Below, one piece after another: positions 45,211 to 56,609 of a DNA stretch of 64,000 bases; within the stretch, counting starts at the first letter, position 1; each line of letters opens with the position of its first letter. The position numbers and the translations under genes are program-made. The notes beneath the pieces are model-generated. The model was not told the origin of the DNA and searched no databases. It saw only the letters and a program-made list of their open reading frames with translations. This DNA comes from Epichloe hybrida (taxonomy: Eukaryota > Ascomycota > Sordariomycetes > Hypocreales > Clavicipitaceae). Location: the NCBI GenBank assembly GCA_019022495.1, contig JAFEKR010000026.1:558001-622000 (forward strand), read 5' to 3'.

Positions 45211-46536
45211 GTTGTGCCACCTCGACTTTAGCGAGTCTGTACGATTATTCATTTTTACCAAGACAGCAAAATAGTGCACATGTACCCAATCATCTGGATG
45301 TCCATCCATTAAAGTGATTGGAGGACAGGTGCAGGGGGAAAGCAACTGGCTTGAGGTTCGTTCGGGTAAGGCGATAGAATTCGATTTGCATCCAAATGAG
45401 ATGCTGTTCACATATTGCGTACACATGTACGGCTATGGCCCCCGCCCGCTGTTCGGGTTTCCTGAATGTCCCTATCCCCAAGTGCATGGTCAACTTGAAA
45501 CAAGCACAGTTTTTCAAAACCTGGATCAGACGTGGGTAAAGATGGGATCAACATTGAGTCGGTCTGGCTACTAGACGGGTCGTGGAGTAATTACTCGCAC
45601 AGACACAGCCAAACCATAGAGTCATAGCCGCCCGTACTCCGTAGAGCATTGGATTCTACCGGCCTGATCAAGGACCATGAATTGCTGCTCTGCATAATTG
45701 TCTCTTACCCCGGATTTGACATTGGATGTCGGACCATGGCGCAGCAAGATCGAGTCAAACACGCGTGCGTTCCAACTTTTCGGCACAAAATCCTTGGGAT
45801 GATAGGTTTCAGATGCGACTGAAGTTTGAACACGGGGGTAGTTGTGTTACAGATTAAAGTGGTGTCCTCTCACTGGACGAAAGTGGCGTGCATAAACTCC
45901 GAGATCTCAGTCACAAGAGAAGACAGACTGGGCCTTGCGGAGAACACCCCCAAGATGGAGCCAACAAAAACAGCGAACTGCGACGCATAAATATGACTCT
46001 GACTATATCTGACTCCTCGTCCATTGTGAAAGGGGCAGTGTGAAGCCACGCAATCCATATGCTCGATGAGGATAAAACCACCATGATCCGCACGCGGGCG
46101 ATGGTCGGCGGGCCTCGGACGATCTGAAAGACGGTTCATCACAACGTTCCTGTCCCATGCTTGTTCTCGCTTCGTAACCAGAGCTACAGCCAGTCAGTCT
46201 CGTCATCCTGCATGCAAATATATGCCCGAATCAGATCGGTAGTTCGTCCACTCCGGTCGATCTGATCTCATCACGAAGGGCGCCGCTACCTCGGATTGTT
46301 ATCCGACGGACAATCGAGGACGGAAGTCAACAACAATCAGACATCAGACAAACAAGTCAACAACCAACCAACCAACCAACCAACCAGCCAACCCTACCTG
46401 CGTGAGGGGAGGAGCAACAACCCAACAAACACAACATACAACACAAACGAGGGGTCTTGGGTCGAGTGAAAGTGGGGCCACTTTTCGCCGTTGTGCGGCC
46501 ACTGAGAACCCGCTGCAAAACCGTCGCCCACGCCCA
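45211..46536. other. Intergenic region upstream of the alpha-actinin gene
   Basis: About 1.3 kb holding the bL19m 3' UTR and the actinin promoter. A TACTCCGTA copy lies at 45635-45643 and a (CCAA)n tract at 46361-46388. Short frames here show no conserved features. Confidence 0.5.
46361..46388. repeat. (CCAA)n microsatellite in the actinin leader
   Basis: About seven ACCA/CCAA units, roughly 150 bases before the first in-frame ATG of the alpha-actinin gene, probably in the promoter or 5' UTR. Confidence 0.85.
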
Positions 46537-49298
46537 ATGGCAGCGCCCCCTTCAGGCGCTTCAGGCGCTTCAGGCGAGGATGTCATCCGCCAGCGGAGCC
46601 CATCACCGCCGCTCGGCAACGTGCAAGGCGCCCAATTCTGTTTACACAGCTGCAGCCACTTTGACGGGGGCATGCTCGGCGACAACCTGGATCACGACTT
46701 ATCATCCCAAGCATCGACATCGCCCCGATCCTCGGTACTCTCGATCTTATCTACATCTTCAGCTGCCACAGAGTGTGACTGTACTACACCTGCCGCCGCG
46801 AACCATACCCATTGTTTCCCTCACGCTTCGCACTCTCCTTTCCCCGCCAAGCGCAGTAGGCGGGACAGGGAGCTGCTGCATGCTGCACGTCTGCAGCGGT
46901 CAAGACGTGACGGGCCACTCTTGGGCTCCAATGCAAATTCGTCAAAAACCTCGAGCAAGCACTGGACTAATCGATCACGATCATCCAGCCATAATAGTAC
47001 GGCGGACGCCCTTGCTGCGTTAGAGCCTTCCACCGAACTGAACCTGACCAAGATGTCGACTCTGGAACAGCAGAGGTGGATTAACGTCCAGCAAAAGACT
47101 TTTACAAAATGGTATGCCCAATCCCAATATGGAATGGGGAACTGGTCGCCTGGTTTCATGATATGCCAGCCAATGAGTGGGTATGGAGAAACATTGCCTA
47201 ATATACGCTTGCAGGTTAAATACAAAATTAGTATCAAGGGGCCTGGAGGTCAAGGATCTCGTCGCCGACTTTAGTGATGGTGTAAGTTCACAGCCCTCTT
47301 CTGGGATGTATCCGAACACTCCATGTAGAACTAAAGACTGAACTGTCGTGCATCAGGTCATGCTTATCCATCTGCTCGAATGCCTTTCAAACGAGACCCT
47401 GGGTCGATATGCCTCGAAACCGAAGCTCCGTGTACAAAAGTTCGAGAATGCAAATCTCGCGCTCGATTTCATCAAATGCAGGGGTATTCAAATGACGAAC
47501 ATTGGTGCCGAGGATATTGTTGATGGCAATCGGAAAATTGTTCTTGGGCTTATCTGGACCCTGATTCTTCGATTTACCATCAGCGACATCAATGAAGAGG
47601 GCATGTCAGCCAAGGAGGGGCTGCTCTTATGGTGTAAACGCAAGACGGCTTGCTACGATGACGTGGATGTTCGAGATTTCAGTGCTAGCTGGAATGACGG
47701 GCTTGCATTTTGTGCTTTGCTGGATATTCACAGACCGGATCTGATCGATTATGACTCTTTGGACAAGTCTGATCATCGCGGAAACATGCAGCTCGCTTTT
47801 GACATAGCCCACGAAGAGATCGGCATTCCCCGGCTGCTGGACGTGGAAGATGTTTGTGACGTGCCCAAGCCTGACGAGCGAAGTCTGATGACATATATTG
47901 CTTACTGGTTCCATGCCTTTTCTCAAATGGAAAAGGTTGAGAATGCAGGGAGGAGAGTGGAGAAATTTGTCAACAACATGCAGGGTGCTTGGGAAATGCA
48001 AAGCGCCTACGAAAAGAGAATGAAGCAGCTTCTGGCGGCCTTGCGGCTTCAGGTTGAGGAGTGGCAGTCGGCTCAGTTCGAGGGCACGTATGCGGATGCA
48101 AAAGCTCAAGCCAAAGACTTTTCCGCTTACAAGAGAGGTCAAAAACGAGACTGGGTTGCTGAAAAAAGCGATCTCGCCACCTTGCTCGGAAATATCAAAA
48201 CAAAGCTGGGAACCTACAGACTGCGTCCGTACGACCCTCCCGCCGAGTTTAGCCTGGATGCACTGGAACAAGCTTGGGGCACGTTGACCAAGACGGAAAT
48301 GACGCGGGCTCAATTGATCAACGAGACAATTCGCGAGTAAGCACGTTCCGTTCCATCCCATTCCGTCCCTCTCATTCATTTCCCCGTTATTTTCCAAGAC
48401 GAGCTGACAATTCAACAGCATCAAAAACGCCCTTCGGAAGTCGTTTGCTGATAAAGCTAATGACTTTGCAATGGCCCTCAACACGATGCAGTTGGCCATT
48501 TCCGGCCTTGACGGTGATATCGAGGATCAATGGCACCATGTGAAGAAACTGAGCGACAATCTATCACCCTTGGATCGTTATCTGGAAACGATAGAGGCTG
48601 TCGAAGCCAAATGCTACGAAGCCAACATTGAAGAAAATGACTTTACAACGTATACATATGATGAATTAGCGTACGAGCTGGGACTTGTCAAATCGTCTGT
48701 GCAGAAAAAGTTGACTTTTTTGGAGAATCAAATGGTGGCACGAAACATGACCAACCTGACACCCATTCAGCTGGAGGAGTTTGAGAGTGTGTTTCGACAT
48801 TTCGACCGAGATAATTCAAACTCTCTCCATGAACTTGAATTTGGCGCGGCGCTTGCTTCTCTTGGACTGGTCTTCTCCGAGGACGAGATGCACGACTACT
48901 TCATGGAGACGTCCAATGGGCATGATGAGGTGACGTTTGAGCAATTCATTCGATTCATGGTGGACGTGACGGAGGATCAGAACACGGCGGAGCAGGTGTT
49001 CCAGTCGTTCCGTGAGGTAGCCGATGGCAAACCTTATGTTACCGAGATGGACCTGCGGCACAGTCTGGTACCTGATGAAGTGATTGATAAATTGGTGGGC
49101 ATCATGCCCTCGCACAAGGGGCCAGACATGTCACAGGATCGTGGACAACCGCAGTATGATTACATATCATTCATGGAAAAGATGATTGACCTTGATGACA
49201 ATCAAGACGAAGCGCCGAGCGGTGTGCTGCAAGAACGGACCAATGTCGGTGACAAGAGTCCGCGGAAAGGGTCCAAAACAAACGGCTTGCACGGCTAG
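46537..49298 (+). CDS. acnA: Alpha-actinin, actin-bundling protein
   Basis: Four exons (46537-47111, 47215-47281, 47357-48336, 48419-49298) give 833 residues from the first in-frame ATG. Domains: a disordered Ser-rich extension (1-172); two calponin-homology domains (about 178-400; QQRWINVQQKTFTKW, DGVMLIHLLECLSNETLGRY, NEEGMSAKEGLLLWCKRKT, WNDGLAFCALLDIHRPDLID); a shortened spectrin-repeat rod (about 415-660; MQGAWEMQSAYEKRMKQLLA); and a C-terminal EF-hand region with one canonical calcium loop DRDNSNSLHELE. It cross-links F-actin at the cytokinetic ring and hyphal tip in fungi. The in-frame methionine 173 (47053, MSTLEQQRW) would give 661 residues, closer to the usual fungal length, so the real start may be there. 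The rod is shorter than in animals, which is normal for fungi. Confidence 0.93.
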
Positions 49299-49880
49299 AG
49301 TAGCATCGGGGCCATGGGGTTATGGGCAGTGTCGCTTGTCCATGCAGTAGTTTGAGCTTTGTCTTCCGTGGCACTATTTTTTGTATAATAATAGCATTTT
49401 TAATCTGGCTTACTGGACAATCTTGGTAGTTTCTGGATTCAATAGGGGGCTTGGCGCTTGATTGCTGGCAGTCATGATGACACCGTGGGGCACAATACGG
49501 AAGTCACAGTAGATGATCGTCTTTCCTCTTTTTATTTTGGGATATCAAGTGCGAAAAGTACTCTGTGCGGAGGTAACAGTCCGTAATACACGTACATGCG
49601 GATTTATTATGCCTCGCAACAACTTCCTATGTACGGATTAATGACTCGGCATCCTGGTGGTCAATTGGATGCTCGGAGGTTATTCTATGGCCGGGACCCA
49701 CCAGAGCGCTTCCCACAACTTTCGCGGTTCTGTTCCGAGAATCGGTGTTACGCATCGTCTCGAATCCTTCTCCTATGACCGCAGCCAGTCGTCCGACGGT
49801 CTCTCTTGCTCGGCCCATTTCCTTTCGCTCCGGTCGACCGCCAGACGCGCGCACATCTTTACGTACACGCGGACGCAGCC
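49299..49880. other. Intergenic region upstream of the FAD dehydrogenase gene
   Basis: 582 bases with the actinin 3' UTR (AT-rich TATAATAATAGC near 49383) and the promoter of the next gene. No conserved frame is seen. Confidence 0.5.
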
Positions 49881-51657
49881 ATGGCAACTCGAGCACAGCT
49901 CCTCCGCCGGGTCGCCACTAGTTGTGGACGTTCCAAGACGGCCATCCGTCTACCAACCGCTGCCTCCTCAGCCTCAAAAAACTTGCCCTTCTCCTCCCCC
50001 CTGGTGACGTCGTCGTCGTCGTCGTCGGCCCCGAGGTCGATTCGCACCTTCTCTAGCGCATCGGCCAACCGCACAGCCAAGCTGACCTCTGAGACATATC
50101 CTGGCTTGACGAGAGATGCTCGATTTGCCGAGCTGACGGCCGAGCATGTCGCCTTCTTCCGGGAACTCTTGGGCCAGGACTCGGCCTTGATCGATGGTGT
50201 CGACGTCAATGCCAACGTCGAGGCCGACCTGGAGCCTTTCAACGAAGATTGGATGCACAAGTACAAGGGCCAATGCCGCTTAGTATTGAAGCCAGGGTCG
50301 ACTGAACATGTCAGCAAGATTCTGCGGTATTGCAATGAGCACAAACTAGCCGTCGTACCACAAGGTGGAAATACCGGGCTAGTGGGTGGCTCCATCCCTG
50401 TCTTTGACGAGATTGTGATCAGCATGAGCCGGATGAATACAATTCATGCCTTTGACGACATGAGTGGTTCTCTGGTGCTGGATGCTGGATGCATCTTGGA
50501 AGTCGCCGACCAATACGTCGCTGAACGGGGCTACATCTTCCCCTTGGATCTTGGCGCAAAGGGTTCATGTCATGTTGGCGGCAACGTCTCTACCAACGCC
50601 GGCGGTCTTCGCCTCCTGCGTTATGGCAGTCTTCACGGGAGTGTACTGGGCATGGAGGTCGTGCTGCCGGACGGCACAATCATGGACGACATGTGCACTC
50701 TGCGCAAGAACAACACGGGCTATGATCTGAAACAGCTCTTCATTGGGGCCGAAGGAACACTGGGAATTGTCACAAAGTTGGTCGTGCAATGTGCTCAACG
50801 CTCGCCTGCGGTCAATGTGGCTTTACTTGGTTTGGAATCCTATGAAAAGGCCCAGAGCGCGTTCCGGGAGGCCAAGTCGCAGCTCTCCGAGATTCTCTCG
50901 GCCTTTGAACTCATGGATGGAACCAGCCAGCGCCTTGTACACAAGGTAAGAGGCGGGACAAAGCCGTTGGAGGATGACTATCCCTTCTACTGCCTCGTGG
51001 AGACCAGTGGTTCAAACAGTGAGCATGATTACGAGAAGCTGGAAAAATTCCTAGAGCATGTCATGTCAAACGACGTGATTGCAGATGGCGTCGTGGCTCA
51101 GGACGCCACGCAGATCAGGACCTTCTGGAGCTGGCGTGAAGGCATCACAGAGTGTATAGGACATTGGGGTGGAACCTACAAGTATGACGTCTCCATCCCA
51201 CTCTCAGATATGTACTCCATTGTCCATGATGTCAAGACTAGGCTCTCCGATGCTGGACTTCTTGGTGACACTGAAAATCACCCAGTCGTGGATGTCGTTG
51301 GCTACGGCCACATGGGTGACTCAAACCTTCACCTGAACATTTGTGTTCGAAGATATGACAAGAATGTCGAGAAGGTGTTGGAGCCTTATGTTTACGAATG
51401 GATCGAGAAACGACAAGGCAGCATCAGTGCCGAGCACGGCCTTGGCCTTGCCAAGAAGAACTATATTGGATACAGTCGCAATGAGACCATGATAGGCCTC
51501 ATGCAGCAGATCAAGACACTGTATGATCCGGTAAGCCAACTCCGACAAAATCTTCTCCGGAACATGTCCACTCACTCCAGTGAGCGGGTAAGGCTGATGC
51601 TAACGGCTCCATACATAAACATAGGTGGGTATCATGAATCCCTACAAGTACATATAG
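49881..51657 (+). CDS. FAD-linked D-2-hydroxyglutarate / D-lactate dehydrogenase, mitochondrial
   Basis: Two exons, 49881-51530 and 51625-51657, with a 94-nt intron (GCTAACG branch), give 560 residues. The second exon encodes only VGIMNPYKYI, the family's conserved end. A presequence rich in Arg and Ser includes RSIRTFSSASANR. The FAD-binding PCMH domain (about 115-300) has VVPQGGNTGLVGGSIP and GAKGSCHVGGNVSTNAGG, the latter diagnostic of the D-2-hydroxyglutarate dehydrogenase/Dld2 branch. The C-terminal FAD-oxidase domain has GYGHMGDSNLHLN with metal-binding histidines and SAEHGLGLAKKNY. It oxidises D-2-hydroxyacids in mitochondria. Which substrate dominates cannot be told from sequence. Unspliced, the frame reads through the intron into unrelated sequence. 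Confidence 0.94.
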
Positions 51658-52380
51658 TTGGTACGCAGTACCAGCTCTATGTTGTACACCAACCACTTCT
51701 TGTTTTTCTTTTCGATAGATCCGTCCACAGAACAAATAATAGATACGTGCACCAAGTAAACATGGCTCAAATTCCGCCGCAATTTTCAGTTCAGCTCGAT
51801 TTCTCAAGACGGCGGCGTCCTGGAAACGACGTTGTTGGATGCGTTCAGGAGTCGGCTGCCTTGCGCGCAAAGTGAGCAATATCTTGCAGGAACAGCGATG
51901 GACCGAGATGGGGGCTTTTTTCTTCTTCTCCTTTCTCGGGGAGTTTGCTTTGAAACTGTTATATTTGCGTGAGCAAGGTGTCAGACGCGATTAGTCTTCA
52001 CATTGGCGTTTGATTTAGGGCGAGATGACATCCAATGTCGGGGGGTTTTTTTTTTTTTTTTTTTTTGCTTAGAGGGAATTCGCACGCTTCATGGCCTGGG
52101 ACGGATTCATAGAAGGGTGACCAAAAACTCAAATTGAACCTCTTTATTTTTATTTTTAAGAGTTTGATGAAATCTTTTTTGGAAAAGGAGGCTCGTTCCG
52201 TTCTCCATGTTCTTGAACTTTTCTCTGGATAAACATCGGGTGAATGGTTCTCACATGCAACATTCACTTCTCAGTGCGAGGACAAGACATCAAGTGGGTA
52301 GGGCCAGGCATACAGTAAGGGTGTGATCCAGACGGGCGCAGTCGTTTAAAAGCTGGCGCACTCAAGACAGGGCTAGGTAT
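51658..52380. other. 3' flank leading into AT-rich transposon block
   Basis: Ordinary base composition up to about 52.38 kb, with a T-run of about 21 at 52046-52066 that may be near the polyadenylation site. No gene is seen; composition shifts sharply to AT-rich after about 52.38 kb. Confidence 0.5.
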
Positions 52381-54555
52381 AAGTTAGCTGTGGATTAGGT
52401 AGAGAGTTTACTTTATACTATCTATAGCGCCTTTTCTTATTAATATATAAGGGCATAAAGAGATTTCACACTACCCTAGCCCCTTATTTATAAATAGAGG
52501 CTTTTCCCTTATTGTTAATTCCTTCGGATCTTCATTGGTTCAATCGTAGCCAAAGACTAGACCAAATTGTAGATCCGGCGTAATACATACAATGCGTTTA
52601 GCTGTGTTAATTCGCCACCCCCTCTTTTGCCCTACATACAGGTTTCGCCTACTTTCCTAGTATCTAGACTTTCCCTCTCTTTTCTCTCTTTCCTTCTAAG
52701 CTAATTTAATAAACTATTATTAACTTTAATTATATAGGATTACCCTTATACCTATATAGGACCTTAGTGTAACTAATACTAATTAGTAGTTAACTTTATA
52801 ACTATAAATAAGCTAGGTATTATAAGAAAAGACATTTCTATAAACACTACTACTACACCTTATTATGCTATAATAGTTATTATAGTAAAAAGGTATAACT
52901 ATATAAGTATACTAAAGGAAAAGACTAGAATCCTAGTTATAGGCTTATTAGGCTTCTAAGGAATTAATATATTAACCCTTAGGCTAAGGGATATAACTTT
53001 ATTATATCTATCTAGGATATTATTATTAATTATTGATTTTATTATCTATTATAAGAAAACTAACTAACTAACTAAATCTATTACTATAAGGCATTTATTT
53101 TAAACCTAACGTTAAATAACCTTAGCTAAGCTAGCTAATATACCTATAAATTCCCTTTAACATATTACCTTTTAACAAACCTTTAATCTCTCCTTATAAG
53201 TATTTACTACTTATTTTTTACCCCCTTTACTCTTAGTGCTATTTACCCTATGCTTATTAGTAAGAGAGAGAGATTACCTCCTTCCCTCCTTTTTATAAAA
53301 AATAGGAAGTAGTAATTCCTATTATTCCCTTATTACTTTTCCTATTATTTTCTAGTTACTTTTAGAACTTCTATTGCTTTCTTTATTCTTATTACTACTT
53401 TTACTACTTTCGCTACTTTTTCTTTTATTTTTCCTATTTTCGTAATCTTCTGATTTTATTAGAGCGATAACGCTCCTAAAGTATAAAAGAAAAACCTTAT
53501 AATAGCAATAAGCAAACATAGGAGCTTAATTAGTAGTAAAAATAATAAATTAGTAATATTCCTTTTATAGTTAAAGATAGTAAAGGAATCTAGACCTTCT
53601 ATAAGAGCAAAGGCTACTAGTAATAGTAAGGCTTTAACTATTACCCCTAAAAGACCTTAAGAGTATAAGTTACTCTTATACCTTTAATAGCTTACTTATA
53701 ATTTCTCTAGTAATTAGAAAGAATTTATTAAGCTAAATCTAAAGACTACTATATAGCTTAAGCTTAATAACTAGATTATAAGATTTATTAACCTTAGTAA
53801 ATATTAAGGTTAGAGAGATAATAACCTATAGGAATTATTCTAAGAAGACTTTAAAGGCTAGTCTAAAGACACCTTTAAAAGGGCTATAAAGGAAGTTATT
53901 AAAGAATTATAAAATTCTCTATAAGATTATAGTATTCTTATTAAGCAAGGCCTAGGATATTTAATCCTAGTATCCCTTAAAGAAGTGCTTTATTAAACTT
54001 TAATACCTCTTTAGTTATAGGAGAGATTATAAGAGAGACTATAATCTTCTAAACCCCTAGAGCTTTAATATTAATAGCCTTAATAACCTACCCTAGAAAT
54101 CCACCTTCCCTAACCCTAAAGACTATATAAACCTTTATAAGAGCCCTTATAATAATCACTATTAAATTAATAGCTTTATCCTAATAATTATTATTAATAA
54201 TAACTAGGGGACTATTATTTATAATAAAATATGCCTTTATAGTAATTTACCTCTAAAGATTAAATTATAAAGAAAATCTTAGAGCTTATAAAGATATATA
54301 AGGATAGTAACTACTATAGTAAGAAGCTATATAACTTCTTAATACTAAAGATTACGCTCTTTAAAAATAAGTATAATAGAATTAACCTTCCTTAAATATA
54401 TTATTAAAAGGCTTTCCTTATTATATTAATAAGTAATACTAAATAATACTTCCTTAATTACCTCTTTAGGAATAACTATTCCTATAAAGAGATAATTACT
54501 TATATTTATTAATACTTTAAGATAAAAAGTAACTAGTAATTCTATTACTACTAAT
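52381..54555. mobile_element. AT-rich, RIP-like transposon debris, family not assigned
   Basis: Strongly AT-rich, TpA-rich sequence without an intact frame. The part at 53.9-54.5 kb reads on the plus strand as a broken protein-like stretch with segments such as KKCFIKL and RRDYKRDYNLLNP, separated by stops, resembling a decayed gag but with no identifiable domain. A segment near 52775-52810 (ACTAATACTAATTAGTAGTTA) recurs near 63155-63180, suggesting related LTR-element 5' ends at both places. No boundary repeats were found for this block. Confidence 0.5.
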
Positions 54556-55004
54556 CAGAGCATTGCAATACAATACAATACATTACATAATACAATACAT
54601 CCAAAATTTTACAATATAATACAATATATGTATTATTTATATTGTTTTGTATTTTTTTTTTCTTTTTTTTTAGTTTTAAGTAAATTCCTTAATTATAAGG
54701 TATATATAGTTAATATAATAGCTTATAATAGCTTATATATATATATTACTTCTATTACTTATATAACTTAAAATATTATTAGTGTTAAAGTTTAATTAAA
54801 AATAAATAAGTAATAAATTAATATAATATAAATATAAGTATTTATAAGTAAATTACTATAGAAAAAGCTAGACTTATTAATTATTTAGTGTTTAAAGGTT
54901 TTTTAAAATATTAATAAAATAAAATTCCTTTCTTTTTTATGTTTTTAATATTATACTATTTATAATTTTATACTAATAGAAAGTAAGTCCTAATATAACT
55001 ATAA

Positions 55005-55410
55005 GACTTACTTTAGTATATTTCTCTCTTTTTAACTAAAATTACATAACTAAGTAAAGAGATTATTATGTTTATAGTATAACTAATAGGACTTACTTTT
55101 AGACCCACTTTTGTATATATATTTCTTTTTAGCTAGAATTATATAACTAAGTAAAGAGATAATACTAGGTTTATAGTATAACTAATAGGACCCACTTTTA
55201 GACCCACTTTTATATATCCTCCTCTTCTTAGCTAAAGTTATATAACTATAGAAAGGGATTATACTTGGTTTTTAGTGTTTAACAAGACCCACTATTAGAC
55301 CCATTTTTATATATGCTTCTCTTCTTAGCTAAAGTTATATAACTATAAAAAGGGATTATACTTGGTTTTTAGTGTTTAATAAGACCCATTTTTAGACTTA
55401 CTTTAAGAAA
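55005..55410. repeat. Tandem array, period about 97-99 bp, containing GACCCACTTTTAGACCCAC
   Basis: Successive GACC/GACT landmarks lie at 55005, 55090, 55189, 55286 and 55383, spaced 85, 99, 97 and 97 bases. The units share a common AGCTAAAGTTATATAACTA segment. The same unit occurs in inverse orientation at 62395-62700. Confidence 0.85.
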
Positions 55411-56071
55411 TACTATATAGCTAAGTAAGTAAGCTAAAAGTAATATAAATAGTTAAACTTACTTTTAAAGCTTATTTATTTATTTACTTAATATTAAAAA
55501 AATAGTATATATATTATGATTATTCTTTATATAATATTTTAACTTTTCTTTATAAGCTTTTCCTAGGTTTTTTCCTTTTCTTTTAGTTAAAAAAAGGTTA
55601 AAAGCTAATATAATTTATTATAATTATAATAAAATAGCTTAATAGTAAAAGAAGCATTTATTAAATAAATTTTAATTTTCTCTTTATAATAAATTCCTTA
55701 TATATATAAGTATATTTTTATTAGAGTTTTAATCTTATTTATTTAGAATTATAAATTATTTCTTTAGGGTAAATATTATATTTAAAGCAAAAATACTATA
55801 TTAAAATACATAGTAAATCCTATAAAGAAGCTAGAAAGATAGGATAACCTTTAAAATATAAAGAATAAATATTACTATAAGTTAAGTTTAGATAATACTA
55901 TTTATAGCTACCCTATATATATATATAGCTTAATAGTCTAAATTAGCTAAAACTTTACAATTCTATAACTAAATACCTAAATAGTATAAAAATTTAAGGA
56001 TATCTTATTTAGATTATATTAAAAATCTACTATATAATAAGTATATATACTACCTTACCTTTTTAATAATA

Positions 56072-56180
56072 CATTGTATTGTATTGTAATGTATTGTAAT
56101 GTATTGTAATGTATTGTAATGTATTGTAATGTATTGTAATGTATTGTAATGTATTGTATTGTATTGTATTATAATGTATT
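56072..56180. repeat. Ten-base minisatellite TGTATTGTAA
   Basis: About seven exact copies of the 10-base unit flanked by TGTAT variants, inside the inverted-repeat element. Its complement matches the AATACA subterminal repeats of the element. Confidence 0.92.
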
Positions 56181-56609
56181 TTTATATAATAAATAATTAT
56201 AATAAATCATAGAAAATAGATATAAGAATAAAAAGACCCTTAATATATTAAGAAAAAATCATTTTTTAAAATAGATATAAAAGAATATTACTAAGATATT
56301 ATATATTTTAAATAAGCTTACTTTTCTAAATAAGCTAAAACTTAATAGATTTTTAAATAAATAACTAAATTATATATAAAAATAAGAATACTATAATTAG
56401 ATTATTTAAAAAATCTACTATATAATGAATTTATATAATACCCCACTTATATTTTTCCCTAATAATACATTGTATTGTATGTATTGTATTGTATTGTATT
56501 GTATTTTTAATACAATACAATACACAATACAATACATAGGGCAATACAATACAATACAATACATCGAAGGGCCAAAAAATACAATACAGTACAATACAAC
56601 AATGCTCTG

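Larger units (their letters stand above)
54556..56609. mobile_element. Two-kilobase inverted-repeat element with subterminal AATACA repeats
   Basis: The ends are inverted copies: CAGAGCATTG at 54556 and CAATGCTCTG ending at 56609 (the next outer base pair T/A also matches). Both ends carry clusters of CAATACA-type repeats just inside the termini. The interior holds a ~98-bp tandem array and a 10-bp minisatellite, and no transposase-like frame. It is therefore best described as a non-autonomous DNA-transposon-like element. The CAGAG terminus recalls hAT elements, but no 8-bp target duplication is visible, so the superfamily is unassigned. A partial copy of the left end recurs at 63447. Confidence 0.65.
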
